Assembly: GCA_020747015.1 (NCBI GenBank) | Contig: JAGTJM010000021.1 | Coordinates: 186,001-250,000 of the forward strand | Source: Pyrenochaeta sp. MPI-SDFR-AT-0127 | Taxonomy: Eukaryota > Ascomycota > Dothideomycetes > Pleosporales > Cucurbitariaceae | Length of the DNA stretch: 64,000 nt | Direction: 5' to 3' | Shown here: positions 32,729 through 44,581 of the stretch, piece after piece | Layout: each line of letters opens with the position of its first letter | How positions within the stretch are numbered: the stretch's first letter is position 1 | Notes under the pieces: generated by a model | Databases searched by the model: none | What the model saw: the letters and a program-made list of their open reading frames with translations, nothing else | What the model was told of the DNA's origin: nothing | Program-made: the position numbers and the translations under genes

Positions 32729-34707
32729 AAGTAGTCGTCACTATACCCATTTAGAATCAATACGAACTTCTGTGCAGCAGGTTTGGGCGTCGTTAGACAA
32801 TGGCGTATCGCTAAGCCCTCCCCGATTTCCGTCGCGGAACCCGACCTACGTCATATTCGATCTCGTTTACCACCTTTTCGACCACCCAGGTACACTTCGA
32901 CATTTATACTCGGACCCCGTCCTACGTTTTGCTATTCGAAACAACGTCGCGCGACTGAGTGTGCCACGATAGCGGCCATTTTGGCGTGTTGCGGCGCCAC
33001 AAGGACGATGCGATGTACATGGCTTTGCTTCTCGTACTCGCCGGCGAATCAAGAGGCATATAGTTTCAAGTTTGAACATGTTATCAGGGCGTCGAAAAGA
33101 AGGGAAAAAAGTCATGATAAACGATTGGGCTACGAATCACGGTTGTTGCGTCCATGACGGTTTTGAGACCATGTCGATGTTGCTCTGGGTTTGCGCAAAG
33201 CGGGAGCTTGATGAGTGGCCTAGATATGTCTTGTTCTGGGTTTTGGGCTTGCAGGATGGGTTTGTTTTGCGGACCGTCTTTGTGTGCCCACCAGGCGAGA
33301 GGCTTACATCCCTTAATGTCTGTCATTTCTTTTCCTTTATCGCGTTCAACAAGCAAACCTTTTGGAGATGGGGATGTAAGCTATGGAAAGTTCGTTTTGC
33401 AGTCAGCGGTTGAAACGGATCCTGCGTATGCTTCCAAACGTGCGTGTTGGTATGTGGTGTTTGCTACTTGCCCCTGTGAAGACGCCAAGACGAAGTTTTT
33501 CGTTTGGCTTCAAAGGTCATGGTTAGATGGCCACATTCTCTGGATGGTACCGCCTCTAGTTTTTGCGTGTTTATGGATTCCCTTGATAGGGGCACCAGAA
33601 TGGCAGAGCAAGGTAAGTAACTATGGTGATGAGGCCGCAGGGACGAGGGACCCATGGAGCTTGAGTTGCGGAGTGCTATGTCCATGCTTCGCGTTTGCTC
33701 GCTTCAAGGATGAGCGATGGCTGAAGCTTGATGTGGAGCGTAACAGCTGTCAAGCTTCTGAAACCACCCCTTTTCGTGTCTGTGTGTGGTTCTCCCAAAA
33801 AGGGCACGTACAGGACAAACGACAAGTTCCATGGAGGTATCTGAAACCGAGTCCCACTTGACGCCTGTTCACATGGGACAGCAACATATATATCATGGGT
33901 GTTGAAATACAATGCTTCCTGCTGGTCAGTAGCTCCGGAAGCCATACCATGGTACAGATGTGACATGGGCATTTCCCGGCTTGGTATCGAAAGGGACGAT
34001 GATGTCAGTGGTGTTTTTGTTTCTAGTGCGGAAGCAAACATTGTTTGGGAAGAGGGAGAGGGAGAGGCGCAAGGGAGCGCTGCCACTGGACAAGAAATGC
34101 AGAGCAATGCCGGTGTAGCACACGACTGACGAGTGCCTTACATACAGCTGAGGAGCCCGACCATTTTTATTTTATTCTTAGCCCATTTCGCGTGGCAGGC
34201 TGCGAAAGTATTGATTTTCGAGTCCAGATTGCAGATGCCAGCCTCAGTGACCTGGTCAGTTGGGGCTCAGTCACCGCGCGGCTCGGCCATGTGGGCGATC
34301 CAAGCGCAAGCGCCCGGAAACATGACCACCCAAGGGACTCCCGGCTCGACCGACGACCTGCCCGATTCCATGAAGGTCAACCTGTCTTCCCTCCGCTTCT
34401 CGTTCCAAGGTCCCCCGTCCAGCGACGTTTCTGTTCTTGCCTGATTGCGCTTCTTTGCTTGAGCGCGTGGCTTTCAATGTATTTGCTGTTGTAGACGCTG
34501 GCTTGCAAGCTCGTCGTCGCCTTTGCTGCGGGTTGCTGCTGTTCCTGCTGTACCTCGCCGGTCCCGCTCGACTGTCGTCACTCCTTTGTCCGCTCGCCTC
34601 GTTTGCGAAACACTCACCCCTCATCGCATCCCCGTTTCCGGACTGTCGTGGGCGTGGAATGTCCTGGAAAATAGAGCACCAGGCTTAGATTCTTCCATCC
34701 GGTCAAC
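32729..34707. other. Intergenic region between PP1 and SEC2
   Basis: Two kilobases holding the PP1 3' end and SEC2 promoter/leader. A 235-codon plus-strand frame at 33154-33861 is Cys/Trp-rich with no domain, no intron signal and no conserved motif, and I consider it chance. Confidence 0.4.
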
Positions 34708-37056
34708 ATGGCAGAGTACGCGTACGTCACTTGAGGAAGGCGCATTGCTGGGCCGAGAGGCTTGGTGCGCTCTGCACCGCACCTCGCTGCACAGCCTCGC
34801 CTTCTACCCTCACTTCCACAAACTGACGCTCATCTCCATTGCAGATTCATTGCGCACAGTGCCGCTCCCTGGGTACACGGCACAGGCACAATGACCCCAT
34901 CGCGCCTGCGCTCTCTGTCTCCCATGCCCAAGGAAGTCACCCGATCCATATCCGTTCCACAGCTCGCTAGAGCCGCCCAGTCTCAGTCGCAGTCTGAAAG
35001 CGATGGCATGAATACCATCCCCGACCCCCGAGCCGCTACTCCTCAGCCGCCTCTCTCTCGCCACGACTCCACCGATTCCCATCCAGACTTCAGCCAGGAA
35101 GTTTCGACACTGAGCACGAAGCTCATCAATGCGATTAATCACTCCACCATGCTGGATGATTCGTTGCAGCAGACAAGGCACGAGCTGGAAGCAGCCAGGG
35201 AGCAGCTGATGCGGCTGGAGGCCCAGGTCAAGGAGCACGAGGAAAAAGTAACCAAAGGCTTGTTGGTGGACAAGATTGTGTACGACAAAATGGAGAGGCA
35301 ATTGGAAAGTGATCTCCAGGAAGAGCGAAAACGCAGGACCGAAGCTGAAAAGGCAAAACGGAAGACGGACAGTGAGGTCGAGGCTCTGACAGCTGCGCTG
35401 TTCGAAGAGGCCAACGTCATGGTTGCATCTGCGCGGAAAGAGACTGAAGCCTCTGAAAAGCGAAGCGAGCAGCTCAAGCAACAGCTCGGTGATGCCGATG
35501 TGCTGCAGCATTCCCTCCAAGAGCAATTACAGGATCTGAAAGGCGTAGTGGAGAAGATGAGTTCACTGGGGGACGACAACGAAAGCAACACCCTCGGCAC
35601 AACTACTGCACCCTCAACACCTGGCATAGCACCTGCAGACAAGATGAGCAAGCTGTTTGAAGCAGTCAACTTGACGCCAAATACGCCTGGAACAGATGAG
35701 ATCAGCCCTGATCACCCGCTTCACTTCTCGCACCTTATCTATCCCGTGCTACGCTCGGATCTTACGGCGTTTAAGGAATTCCAGGACATGCTCAAGATTA
35801 ACAACTCTCGCGCATCTGCACCTTCAAGTCGAGTGTCGAGCGGGAATTATGGCAGTTTGAATGTCCTCGGCCTTGGATCTCTAACCAACAACTCGACAAG
35901 TTCGTTGCCGTCGTCTATCAAATCGCCTACTTCTGGCGGGAACAGCTCGCCCCGTGAATCCGTAGGCGGAATCGGAATGCCCAATCTAAAGGACGAAAAG
36001 TTCTACAAACGCGCACTAGCCGAAGATATTGAACCTACACTGCGACTCGACATAGCCCCAGGTCTCTCTTGGATGGCACGCCGCACCGTGGTAAATAGCA
36101 TAACGGCTGGCTCCCTCGTGGTTGAGCCAAATCCGGCGCCGTCATCCATATGGCGCACTCCGGTCTTTCCGTGCTCTCTGTGCGGCGAGGCCAGGAAGGG
36201 CGACCAGTATGCAAGGAAGTACCGCTTCAAGCCTGCGGACACGGAAGACTCGCAAAGATATCCGCTTTGTGACTGGTGTTTGGGCCGAGTGAGAGCTACT
36301 TGTGATTATATTGGTTTCCTGCGCATGGTAGCAGCGGGTCACTGGAGGGCAGAAACGGAAGAAGAGAAGAAGACTGCGTGGGAGGAAAGCGTCAAGTTGC
36401 GAGAGCGTATGTTCTGGACCAGAATCGGAGGAGGTGTTGTACCAAGTTTCCTTCCCCTTCGGGACAGTCCGAGGAGCCCGACCTTCGCAAATGGGACAAG
36501 CAAAGAGGAGAGGAACAGTGAAGAAAGCCAGCAGAGTCTTGAGGCTTTTGAGCCCAGGGACATCTCGGTAACAGCCAACCAACCTACAATAGAGGGCAAC
36601 ACTGAAGCACGGAAGAGTGAGGATGACCCATTCCAAAGTAAGGATGAGGATAAGACAAAGCGGATATCTATTGGCAAGACGGTCATTTCAAACGAAACCC
36701 CGGCAGTCGAAGATACTCCAGAGCTTGAGACGGTCACTGAGCCCAAGGACGTTTCAGAAGCCAAGGACATTCCTGAATCAAAGGATATTTCAGAGCCCAA
36801 TGGGACTCCAGAAGTCGCCAGTTCCCTAACTGAGGACGAGGAGAAGAAGATTGAAGAGCAAGCGGAGGCACAACTTCAGACTGAAGTGCAAAAGTCACTA
36901 GACATGCGAAAGTCACTGGACACAAGGAGTGTGACTGAGAAGCCGCAACTTCAGCGCCAGCGAAGCACCTCGCAACCACCAACCTTACCACCGAGGAAGA
37001 GGGACGACAGGCTTAGCCTGAAGATTCCAGGGAAGGTTCCTGGGGCGTTTGAGTAA
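34708..37056 (+). CDS. SEC2: Rab guanine-nucleotide exchange factor Sec2
   Basis: A 14-nt first exon (34708-34721, ATGGCAGAGTACGC) joins across a 123-bp intron (GTACGT donor, CTGAC branch, GCAG acceptor) to 34845-37056. The product is 741 residues beginning MAEYAFIAHSAAPWVHG. The Sec2 coiled coil, which opens the Rab GTPase Sec4, spans about residues 85-240 (STLSTKLINAINHSTMLDD through KMERQLESDLQEE and ALFEEANVMVASARKE). The second conserved block at about 380-500 includes a possible metal site (CSLCGEA and CDWCLGRVRATCDYIGF). The C-terminus is acidic and disordered with KD-x-SE repeats, ending in a PPTLPPRKR proline motif. It works in exocytosis, bringing post-Golgi vesicles to the growing hyphal tip. 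Confidence 0.92.
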
Positions 37057-38051
37057 ATCTCTTACACTGCATGAACACGTACACGGGGCACTTTTGGACG
37101 AAGTGCACATGGAAAGAAGCAGCTGGATACCGCCACTTTTCACATTATTTCCACATCATCTTCATCATCACCTACGTTCTAGCAGCTGTACCATGGCGGC
37201 TAAATGCTTGGTCTTGACGACATTATCATTCCAATCATACTCAATGCATTATTAGATGGCGGCGCGCAAAACGGGGAGGGGCAAGGGGTTTTCTCTTTCT
37301 CTCTCTACATATCTATCGCCCAACATGTCGTTTGGCCCTTTTTGTTGGACAGATACCAGGAGTAACACGCGCGATGGAAGCGAAGCGAATGGCGTCTTTG
37401 GTGTTTTGTTTTTTATTTTATATCGTATACTATAACCATGGCCTGCGCCTTTTTGTGCTTAATGTATTATATCTAGTCCTCCTTTGCCCTTTTTGTATCT
37501 TTGGTAGTGGAATGAGACACAGATGCATGCTTAAAGAATATGACAGGACATGAAATTTATGTGTTGTCTTCAAGAAAGTTCATGATGATGGGCTTATGAT
37601 GCTGTGAAGATTTACTTGCCTGCTTGCTGATACTTTTATGCTGACATACCACTCATCACTCATTTCAAAAAGGAAAGGCATATTATACCATGACAGTACA
37701 ACTTATCCGTACGTAGCAAATATGCTATTATGAAGCATTATTCCACTATCTACAGCTAGTGCTTCAAAAAATACAAGTAGAGAGCTAATGGGTATATAAC
37801 ACAGCGAGGCATTTCAACCGCCTCTACACTCTCTACCCACCAGAAGGAGTGTCCTAGTCTACTTTCCGGCCGGGCTTGCAGACCCCCAAAGCGTATGGAA
37901 TGGTTTCCTCGTTTGTCCAAAGGAGCCGGGTTTTCACGCTTATTTGGGTACACTATACTGCTAGGTTGGATGTGGTATAGAGTGTTCTCACAGTCGGTGA
38001 TACAATGGGTACCGAGATCTTTCAAAGTTAAAGAATTGGCGAGGGTTATGT
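37057..38051. other. Convergent intergenic region between SEC2 and LRP1
   Basis: About 1 kb of 3' flanks with AT-rich, CT-repeat patches (for example near 37285-37310) and no coding region. Confidence 0.4.
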
Positions 38052-39080
38052 TCACTTGCCCCTCCCTCTTCCTCTGCCTCTTCCCCTACCGCTCTTCGGT
38101 TTCTCAGTCGCAGCCCCGTCGAGAGGAGCGCCAGATGTTTCGCTCCTGGTCTTCAGTGTGCGTCTCGGTCGTGTATGTTCTTCTGGCGTGGGCACTGGTT
38201 GGGTATCCTCAGCGCTGGAGTTCTCAGCAGATGGTCTTGATTTCTTTGATGCCTTCTTCTTGCGGCCCTTTTTGGGGGCGGGGGCCGAAGCTTCTGCGCC
38301 GTCGGGGGCGTTGGATGGGTCTTCGTCTGCGTCTTCGTGGTCTTCGGCGTCTGTGGTTTCTGCGCTTGATTTGGCTTTCTTCTTTCCGCGTTTCTTCTTG
38401 TCTTTCTTGCTTGGTGCTGGGGATTGGCTTGGGGGTGAGAGCGCGGAGTCAAGGTCCATCAGATCTGCTGCTGAGACGCGGGGTTTCTTCGTCGCTGGCT
38501 GTGCTGGCGTGTCTACGGCGTTCTCTTCGAGGCCTCCGAGCACCTCATCGTCTTCCTCTTCGGTTACAACCTCCCCCACAACCCGCTTCTTTGGTGTCAA
38601 TACTTCCGTCTTCTCTTCTCCCGCTTCATCGAACTTCTTGTTGATCTGGCGTGCCTTCAATGCTGCTCGTGCCTTCTCCTTGGCTATGCGCTCTGCGCGC
38701 TCAAGATCGTATCTGTCATTCCCCGCTAGCCCATGCTTGATGAATCGCTGTGCCGCTCCTACATCTAGCCTTTGCTTCGGCTGCTGGCCTCTCTCCTCAA
38801 CCTCCTTGACCTTTGCGAAATACCCTTTCAACCGCCCGAGTTCGGTGAAGATTGCGTGCTCTTTTGCATTCACCTCAGAGGCCTGTAATGTGCTAAATAG
38901 TAACGATTCGATGGCATAGGCAGCGAGTACGTAGAGCTTCGCTTTATCGAGGAGGGGCAGGGAAGACGCAGTGTTGTGGAGTGGCGTGGATAGTAGTGGT
39001 TGCAGCGCATCGGAGAGCTCATCAATGTTGACTTCGAGGTCTTCTACAAGGTCGGGGAGATCGGTTTGAGGCTCCATCAT
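38052..39080 (-). CDS. LRP1: Exosome-associated protein Lrp1/Rrp47 (C1D family)
   Basis: A single-exon frame of 342 residues starts at 39080; the second Met at 39077 is equally likely. The Sas10/C1D domain covers roughly residues 8-130, with DLVEDLEVNIDELSDAL, LPLLDKAKLYVLAAYAIESL and the RLDVGAAQRFIKHGLAG helix that C1D proteins share. The rest is low complexity: alternating acidic and lysine-rich blocks (KKDKKKRGKKKAK) and a terminal run of RG dipeptides encoded by a CCTCTT-type repeat at about 38056-38095. Lrp1/Rrp47 binds Rrp6 and structured RNA in the nuclear exosome and helps trim 5.8S rRNA and snoRNAs; the basic and RG-rich tail fits RNA binding. Confidence 0.92.
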   Translation of the reverse strand: MMEPQTDLPDLVEDLEVNIDELSDALQPLLSTPLHNTASSLPLLDKAKLYVLAAYAIESLLFSTLQASEVNAKEHAIFTELGRLKGYFAKVKEVEERGQQPKQRLDVGAAQRFIKHGLAGNDRYDLERAERIAKEKARAALKARQINKKFDEAGEEKTEVLTPKKRVVGEVVTEEEDDEVLGGLEENAVDTPAQPATKKPRVSAADLMDLDSALSPPSQSPAPSKKDKKKRGKKKAKSSAETTDAEDHEDADEDPSNAPDGAEASAPAPKKGRKKKASKKSRPSAENSSAEDTQPVPTPEEHTRPRRTLKTRSETSGAPLDGAATEKPKSGRGRGRGRGRGK

Positions 39081-39477
39081 CGCGTCTCTGAACTATCTGG
39101 TAGAAAGGGAGCGATTGGGGACAATTTTTGTTGTTGGCAGTCTGAGTAAAAGTGTTTGATTGAGACTCGCTATCTTTGTAGATGCAATCCACAAAAAAGT
39201 TGACGGACCGAGCGTTTTCCCGCATCTTTAGCTTCGAACCGCGGATAGCTCTCATAGCGTCATTCAACTCACCACACAAATCCTAGGACCCTCGCTCGAT
39301 TTGTTGAGATACCTGTATTGGGACTATATGTAGTGCATAGGATTCTTCAAACTGCCTTCCTTCTCCGTCTCACAGTTCCTACCCAGGCTTCGGCCTCGGA
39401 TACCTTACATTCCAGCGCGATGCAGCTCCGGTAACAATCGCCTCAGCCGGGTGGCTTACTATCAGACCAGAAGCTTC
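39081..39477. promoter_or_regulatory. Divergent promoter between LRP1 and the ketopantoate reductase-like gene
   Basis: This 397-bp gap separates the two start codons. If the plus-strand gene starts upstream of 39478, part of the right end is coding: that frame stays open without an ATG back to a TAG near 39330. Confidence 0.45.
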
Positions 39478-41002
39478 ATGGCAGGCTGGAAGAATGAGAG
39501 GACAGTGCAAACAGAGGAGGGTGGTGAGAAAAGGTACGTCTCTCCAATGACGTGTATTCCCAAAACTCACAATATGCAGCGCAGATGCCGTTGATGAGCC
39601 TGCAATCCCAAAGATCTCCAGCAATGCCGCCGACTTCTACCGTGCCAAACCAGTCCTGGACCGACGAATCCATATCATGGGCGTAGGAAATGTGGGATGC
39701 TTCGTTGCGCATGCTCTGCGTGGCATACCGAATGCGCCGCCTGTAACGCTCATCTTTTCACGCTGGGACAAGTTGCATAAGTGGAACGAGTCCTCTCAAA
39801 GATTGACATTGGTCACCGATGGCGACTCCGAGATTCGCGACGGATATGATGCGGAGGTAGCATTCCCTCGCATACGTTTTCACGGGAAGGAAGTGGGCTT
39901 AAACAACACAACTCAAGAAGAAACAGAAGGCTCGTCTGGGGCCCAGCAGCAAGCATCGCAGCCTCTATCTGGAGAGTCTTCAGAGCCTATCAGTTCGCTG
40001 ATTATATGTTCCAAGGCCCCATATGTTTTGCAGGGCTTGTCTGCTGTGAAGCATAGACTGAACAAAGACTCTGTTGTTCTTTTCATGCTCAACGGCATGG
40101 GGACTGTGGAAGAAGTAAACAGGGAGATCTTTCCAGATCCCGCTACGAGACCACACTACATGCTTGGAATCAACTCCCATGGCATGCACCATACGCCGGG
40201 TGACCCGTTCACGACCGTTCATGCCGGTTTCGGTACCATCTCTCTCGGTATACTACCACATGAAAGAGATCGAGCAAAAGAGGCTCCCTACGCACCGGTC
40301 ATGAAATTCAAGGCGAATCCCGCCGATGCTCCAGTATATCCTGAGCCCCCAGAAGAGCTGGATCCCGAATATCCACCTCCAGCAACTACAAACGTTCCAT
40401 GGACACCCAACCAACGCTATTTACTCCGTACTCTACTTCGGACTCCAGTCCTCAGTGCAGCGGCCTTTTCCCCGCCCGATCTCCTGCAAATGCAACTCGA
40501 GAAACTCGCTGTGAATTGCGTCGTGAACCCGCTCACTGTCATGCTTGACGGCCGCAACGGCTCCATCCTCTACAACTATGCTCTCACCCGCACGCTCCGT
40601 CTTCTTCTTGCTGAAATATCACTCGTCATCCGCTCTCTCCCTGAGCTACAATACATCCCAAACGTTTCCCAGCGTTTCGACCCTGGCCGTTTAGAATCAA
40701 AAGTCGTAAGCGTTGCACAGCAAACAAAGGATAACATCTCAAGTACATTAGCAGACGTCAGGGCAGGCAAACAAACGGAAATCGACTACATCAATGGATG
40801 GATTGTAAAGAGGGGGGAGGAACTGGGCATCAGATGTCTATGCAACTACATGATGGTGAATCTGGTCAAAGGAAAAGCCAATTTCATTAAACTCGAGACT
40901 GGTGATGGTGTGCCCTTTGTGGAGGGCAACAGGCAGGGGGATTTGGATATCATGGGTAAACAGGCAGTAAGTGAACAGTATGACGAGGGGGAGAAGTTGT
41001 AA
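39478..41002 (+). CDS. Ketopantoate reductase-like NADP oxidoreductase
   Basis: Exons 39478-39533 and 39580-41002 (46-bp intron) give 492 residues from the ATG of MAGWKNER. The frame is open further upstream with a basic, acid-poor sequence (RIPYIPARCSSGNNRLSR), so an undetected 5' exon or mitochondrial presequence is possible. The Rossmann motif HIMGVGNVGCFVAHALRG, the LIICSKAPYVLQGLSAV helix and FMLNGMGTVEEVNREIF match the ApbA/PanE family. The C-domain has LQMQLEKLAVNCVVNPLTV, with the family's catalytic-helix Lys in EKLAVNC, and a late TEIDYINGWIVKRGEEL. PanE enzymes reduce 2-dehydropantoate to pantoate for vitamin B5. Fungal members of this long form may act on other 2-keto acids. Confidence 0.88.
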
Positions 41003-42185
41003 ATATTTTTGAGTGTGTTACTATGTTCTGCAATCAAAAGCAACTTGAGTGCGTCCCGTGCCCTAGGTCTCTTTTGGTGGTCGAAGGTAAGTAGATAGAG
41101 CATGATTCTTGACCATTCGGGCGGCATGCCGAGGTTGTCTAGGGCTTTCTCCAATGGGAGTAGCTTTATGAGCTTCTCCTCCGGGTTTTCAGGATAATAT
41201 GATTGTTCGAGGAGCTCCGCAAGCTTGAACTCTGCCTGGTAAATGGGGTTTTCGACTAGGGGTGGTCGCTGCTGAAGGAGACGCAATATCTGTGCAATGC
41301 ACCATGATGCCGCGTGGTGTCGGTCTCTATTATTTTTCGTACCAAAAATCTCCCTGCGAGAAAGCCAGTGAACCATCTGTCTTATGAGTTCAGGACAAAA
41401 AAGGGAAAGGGCGGCAACGAACCGTGGCAGCAAATGACCATACGTCAGAAGAATGGAAACAACCTAGTCCTTGCCAGACTTCGGGAGCTCGGAAGGCCAA
41501 AGGTTGAAGACGTTCTTTGCTGTAACCTTCAATGGTCGCTGTAGGGATTAGCGTAGCCAGATATGATATTGGGGGGCTCATACTCATCTCTAAGTCACCG
41601 ACTTTGACTGTAGGTGAGAGGCTGTCAATGTGTGAGAGAAGGATATTTGAGGGTTTGATATCTGGCCTCATTAGTGCACGATGGGAACGCAAGATAGATA
41701 AGGTGGCTTACCTATATGAACCAGGCCTAGATCGTTCAATGTGGACAGCGATGACAAGGCTGCTTCAGCAATGCTTTTGAGCAATTTCAGATTCTGGCCA
41801 TGCTTGCGGGAACACAAATCTGCAAGAGTGTATTCCATCCACTCAAAGACCAATGTAGTTCCTACTCGGTTTCCAGCTGCGTAGCCATTGGCAGACAGCC
41901 GACGCGCCACGGACACGGCCTTCCGCCCCCGCCCCACTTTCACTCTCGTGAACTGTCGCTTCTTCCCTAACAACCATTTACATTTGTCGGTCAGCTTATC
42001 TAGACAATACTTCTACTGACTAAACTCTGTGCTTCCAGGCCTGTAGAGGCGCTTACCTTATATGTCGCGTCCTCTTTACTCTTCCGCAATCTGCAGTGCC
42101 GGGCGGGAGCCGAAAACTGGCCCTGGCAGCCCTGGCAAACATGTGGCTTGACTAGTTTGTTTTCACGAGGCTGATCAAGAAGCAT
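40846..42185 (-). CDS. Atypical protein kinase-like protein with degenerate motifs
   Basis: Proposed exons 42057-42185, 41712-41994, 41423-41661 and 40846-41376 give 393 residues. The first junction uses a weak TAAG acceptor. The N-terminus has a CQGCQGQF cysteine pair, then a very short N-lobe with no clear glycine loop or VAIK lysine. The C-lobe has VFEWMEYTLADLC, GLVHIDIKPSNILL (HID for HRD), VKVGDLEMS (DLE for DFG), LAFRAPEVWQG and SDVWSFAATMVHWL. Family relatives read HTDIKPSNIL, so the Asp is kept, but the DFG glycine and phenylalanine are lost. Catalysis is doubtful. Its last 157 bp overlap the 3' coding end of the convergent reductase gene, so the true stop may lie upstream after an unrecognised intron. 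Gene models here are approximate. Confidence 0.6.
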
Positions 42186-42426
42186 CTAGCAGTGCCCAGG
42201 CTTCTGTTCTACAAATAAGTATTTTCCACGCTGTTTGGTCTCGGTATATGATTCATCCGCTGACCCGAGTTGGACTGTTCAACACATCTTTTGATGGAGA
42301 TAACATTCACACTAGACAAATACGTATATTTTCTTCTTGAATTATCATTGAACATTCACCATACATCATGACACATAAACGCTATCTACAACACAATTAC
42401 GATCTATTAAAAGCGCATTTACGCTC

Positions 42427-44581
42427 CTAATACCCATCCGGTTTATCGCCGCGAGCAAGACCAAAGCACTCTGCCATGCCGTAGAAGATGTCAATGCTGT
42501 TGTACACGCCGCCGAACAATTCCTGGCATGGCCCCATGGCAAACACGGGGACATCTGTGAGCGAATGCACGCCAGACTCGCTCTCGATAGGCAGAGTGCC
42601 GTTGAGTACGAGACCGCCAGCGCCGTCGCGGGGGTTGGCATAGAAGCCTGATGTGGCGTTTACAGGAAGAGCAGGTACACGGGGGCCGTTCTTGTGAACA
42701 GACCAGTTCTCGCGGCGGTCTGGGTTGGCCATTAGGCCTTGGAAGAGGGTGTAGCGTGGGTCCCAGTTAGAGGGGAAATTGCTGTCGGTGTAGGTTAGGT
42801 TGCCAGTGTTGACGTATTCAGAGGCACCGGATTGCTCGTAGATGCCAACGGCGCCGCGCTTCTTGCGCTCGCCGGTTTGCGCAGCGAGGTAGTGTGTGTC
42901 GACGGAGCCCATGACGTCGAAGCCATGACCGTGGTCGGCGGTGATGAGGATGAGGGTCTCCTTGAGGCTGTTGGTGGAGTTGAGGTGTGCAATGGTGGCT
43001 TTGACGGTATCATCGAGCTCGAGCAGTTCACCGAGCGCGCGGTCGTAGTCCAGGACGTGCATCATCTTGTCGATGGAGGCGGCTTCAGACATGAGGAACC
43101 AACCCTTGTCACCTGATCGAGCTTCGAGGATATCAATGGCCTTGAGAGTCATCTCCTTGAGGCCGGGCTGGTCGAGTGCGGGCTTCTTATCACCAGTGGG
43201 GGACAGGGACTGGTTCAAGTTCTGGCGGTAGACGTTGCGGTCGAGCCACTTGGCCATATTGGAGACAGTGAAGATTCCGAGAGCTTTCTCAGTTGACTTG
43301 GCAGACAAGAGAGCAGTTCGGTTATGGATGATCTGGTAATCCTTCTTGGCGAATTCCTCATAGTAATTCCTGCCTTGGTAGGTCTTGCCACCAAGGGAAG
43401 GGGGATAAAACTGCTCAGCGCCACCACCAAAGATGACATCGACAGGGACATTCGTCCAGGTGTAATTCTGGACACCATTGAGATATGTATCAACGATAGC
43501 CTCGTAAGTACCTCGCTTGCGAGTATGAGAGACCAGCGCAGCAGGCGTGGCATCAGCAATGTACGCAGTAGAGACAATGCCAATGTGTCCTCCAGTGAGA
43601 CGGTGGAACATCTCAGCCAGAGTCTCGACTTTGGGGTCGTCGAAAGGATTTTCGCTCGAGTCCGCGTAGACATTCAGGCAGTCGACAGAGCTTTTGTGTC
43701 CAGTGTTCAAAGCAGCGGCCGAATTGGCAGAATCGGTGATAAATGTGTCAATCGAGTGGGTCATCTGATGGCCAAGAACGGGAAACTTGTCCATGGCCAT
43801 AGTGGTCTGGTACTTTCCATTGATGCTCTTGTGTCCGATCAGGCGGGCGGCCGTGATCATGTTTGTAGTCATGCCATCACCAATGAAGAAGACAATATTC
43901 TTGGTCTTGCGCTCCTCGGCCAAGTCGCGCACAAGCCAGGTAGCCGCCGTCGAGCTTCCATTGTTGTATGTGAGTGTTGCAGTGTACTCGCCTGGCTCGT
44001 AGAGGGCGATACGGCGATAAGCCTTAGACGCGACGTTGACAAGAGACGGCTTCTTCGCGTCACGAGCGAAGAGATCTGTAGGTAAAATTAGCTTTTGAAA
44101 GTATGTAGCCTAAAAATCAAGAACATACCTTCAAACCACGTGAAATTCCACTTCTCGAGCTTTGGTTCTTCAAGCTTGAAGTACTCCGTGACGGGCTTGG
44201 CCGCAGCACCCTTCTTGCCAACAGTGAAAGTGAATTTCTCATCCAGAGGCAGTCCGATGGCTTCGGAACCATTCACTGGCTGGTGGACTTCGAGACGAAT
44301 GTCGAAGTACTGGCCAGCCAAGAAGTCAGCCCTAGCGGCATTAGTTAGCCACCAAGCTCTTAACGCTCCAAAGAAGCTCTGTACAAGCTTCGTCTGGTCC
44401 CATTGCTTACTGGTCCGGAGGGAAGACGCAACCTAGAGCTTTGTTAGTTCTGATTGGTACCGCTTGAAGCGTTGTCGGTCATACCAAGGGTTGGACAGGC
44501 ACCAAGACGGCGAAAGGTCTGTGCAGAGACAGAGCCAACCAAAAGGCTTGCTGCCGCGACAATTGAGCATGTGCACTTCAT
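42427..44581 (-). CDS. Secreted alkaline phosphatase
   Basis: Exons 44485-44581, 44411-44432 (22 nt), 44129-44331 and 42427-44075 encode 656 residues with consistent phases. The start gives a signal peptide (MKCTCSIVAAASLLVGSVSA). An ~170-residue N-terminal domain (QYFDIRLEVHQPVN; YTATLTYNNGSST) precedes the phosphatase fold. The catalytic core is intact: IVFFIGDGMTTN (metal ligand), TDSANSAAALNTGHK (nucleophile Ser), STAYIADATPAALVSH, and ITADHGHGFDV (metal His/Asp). Several Asn-X-Ser/Thr sites agree with secretion. PhoA-type enzymes hydrolyse phosphomonoesters with two zinc ions and magnesium. The N-terminal domain sets this form apart from the vacuolar Pho8 type. A role in phosphate scavenging outside the cell is likely. 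Confidence 0.93.

Noticed and set aside
33154..33861. 235-codon plus-strand open frame after PP1
   Set aside because: Cys/Trp-rich, no domain, no signal or membrane pattern, and placed in the PP1 3' flank; it looks like a chance frame.
38056..38919. 287-codon plus-strand frame opposite LRP1
   Set aside because: It is antisense to the strongly supported LRP1 frame, and its Pro/Leu repeats are the complement of the RG tail.
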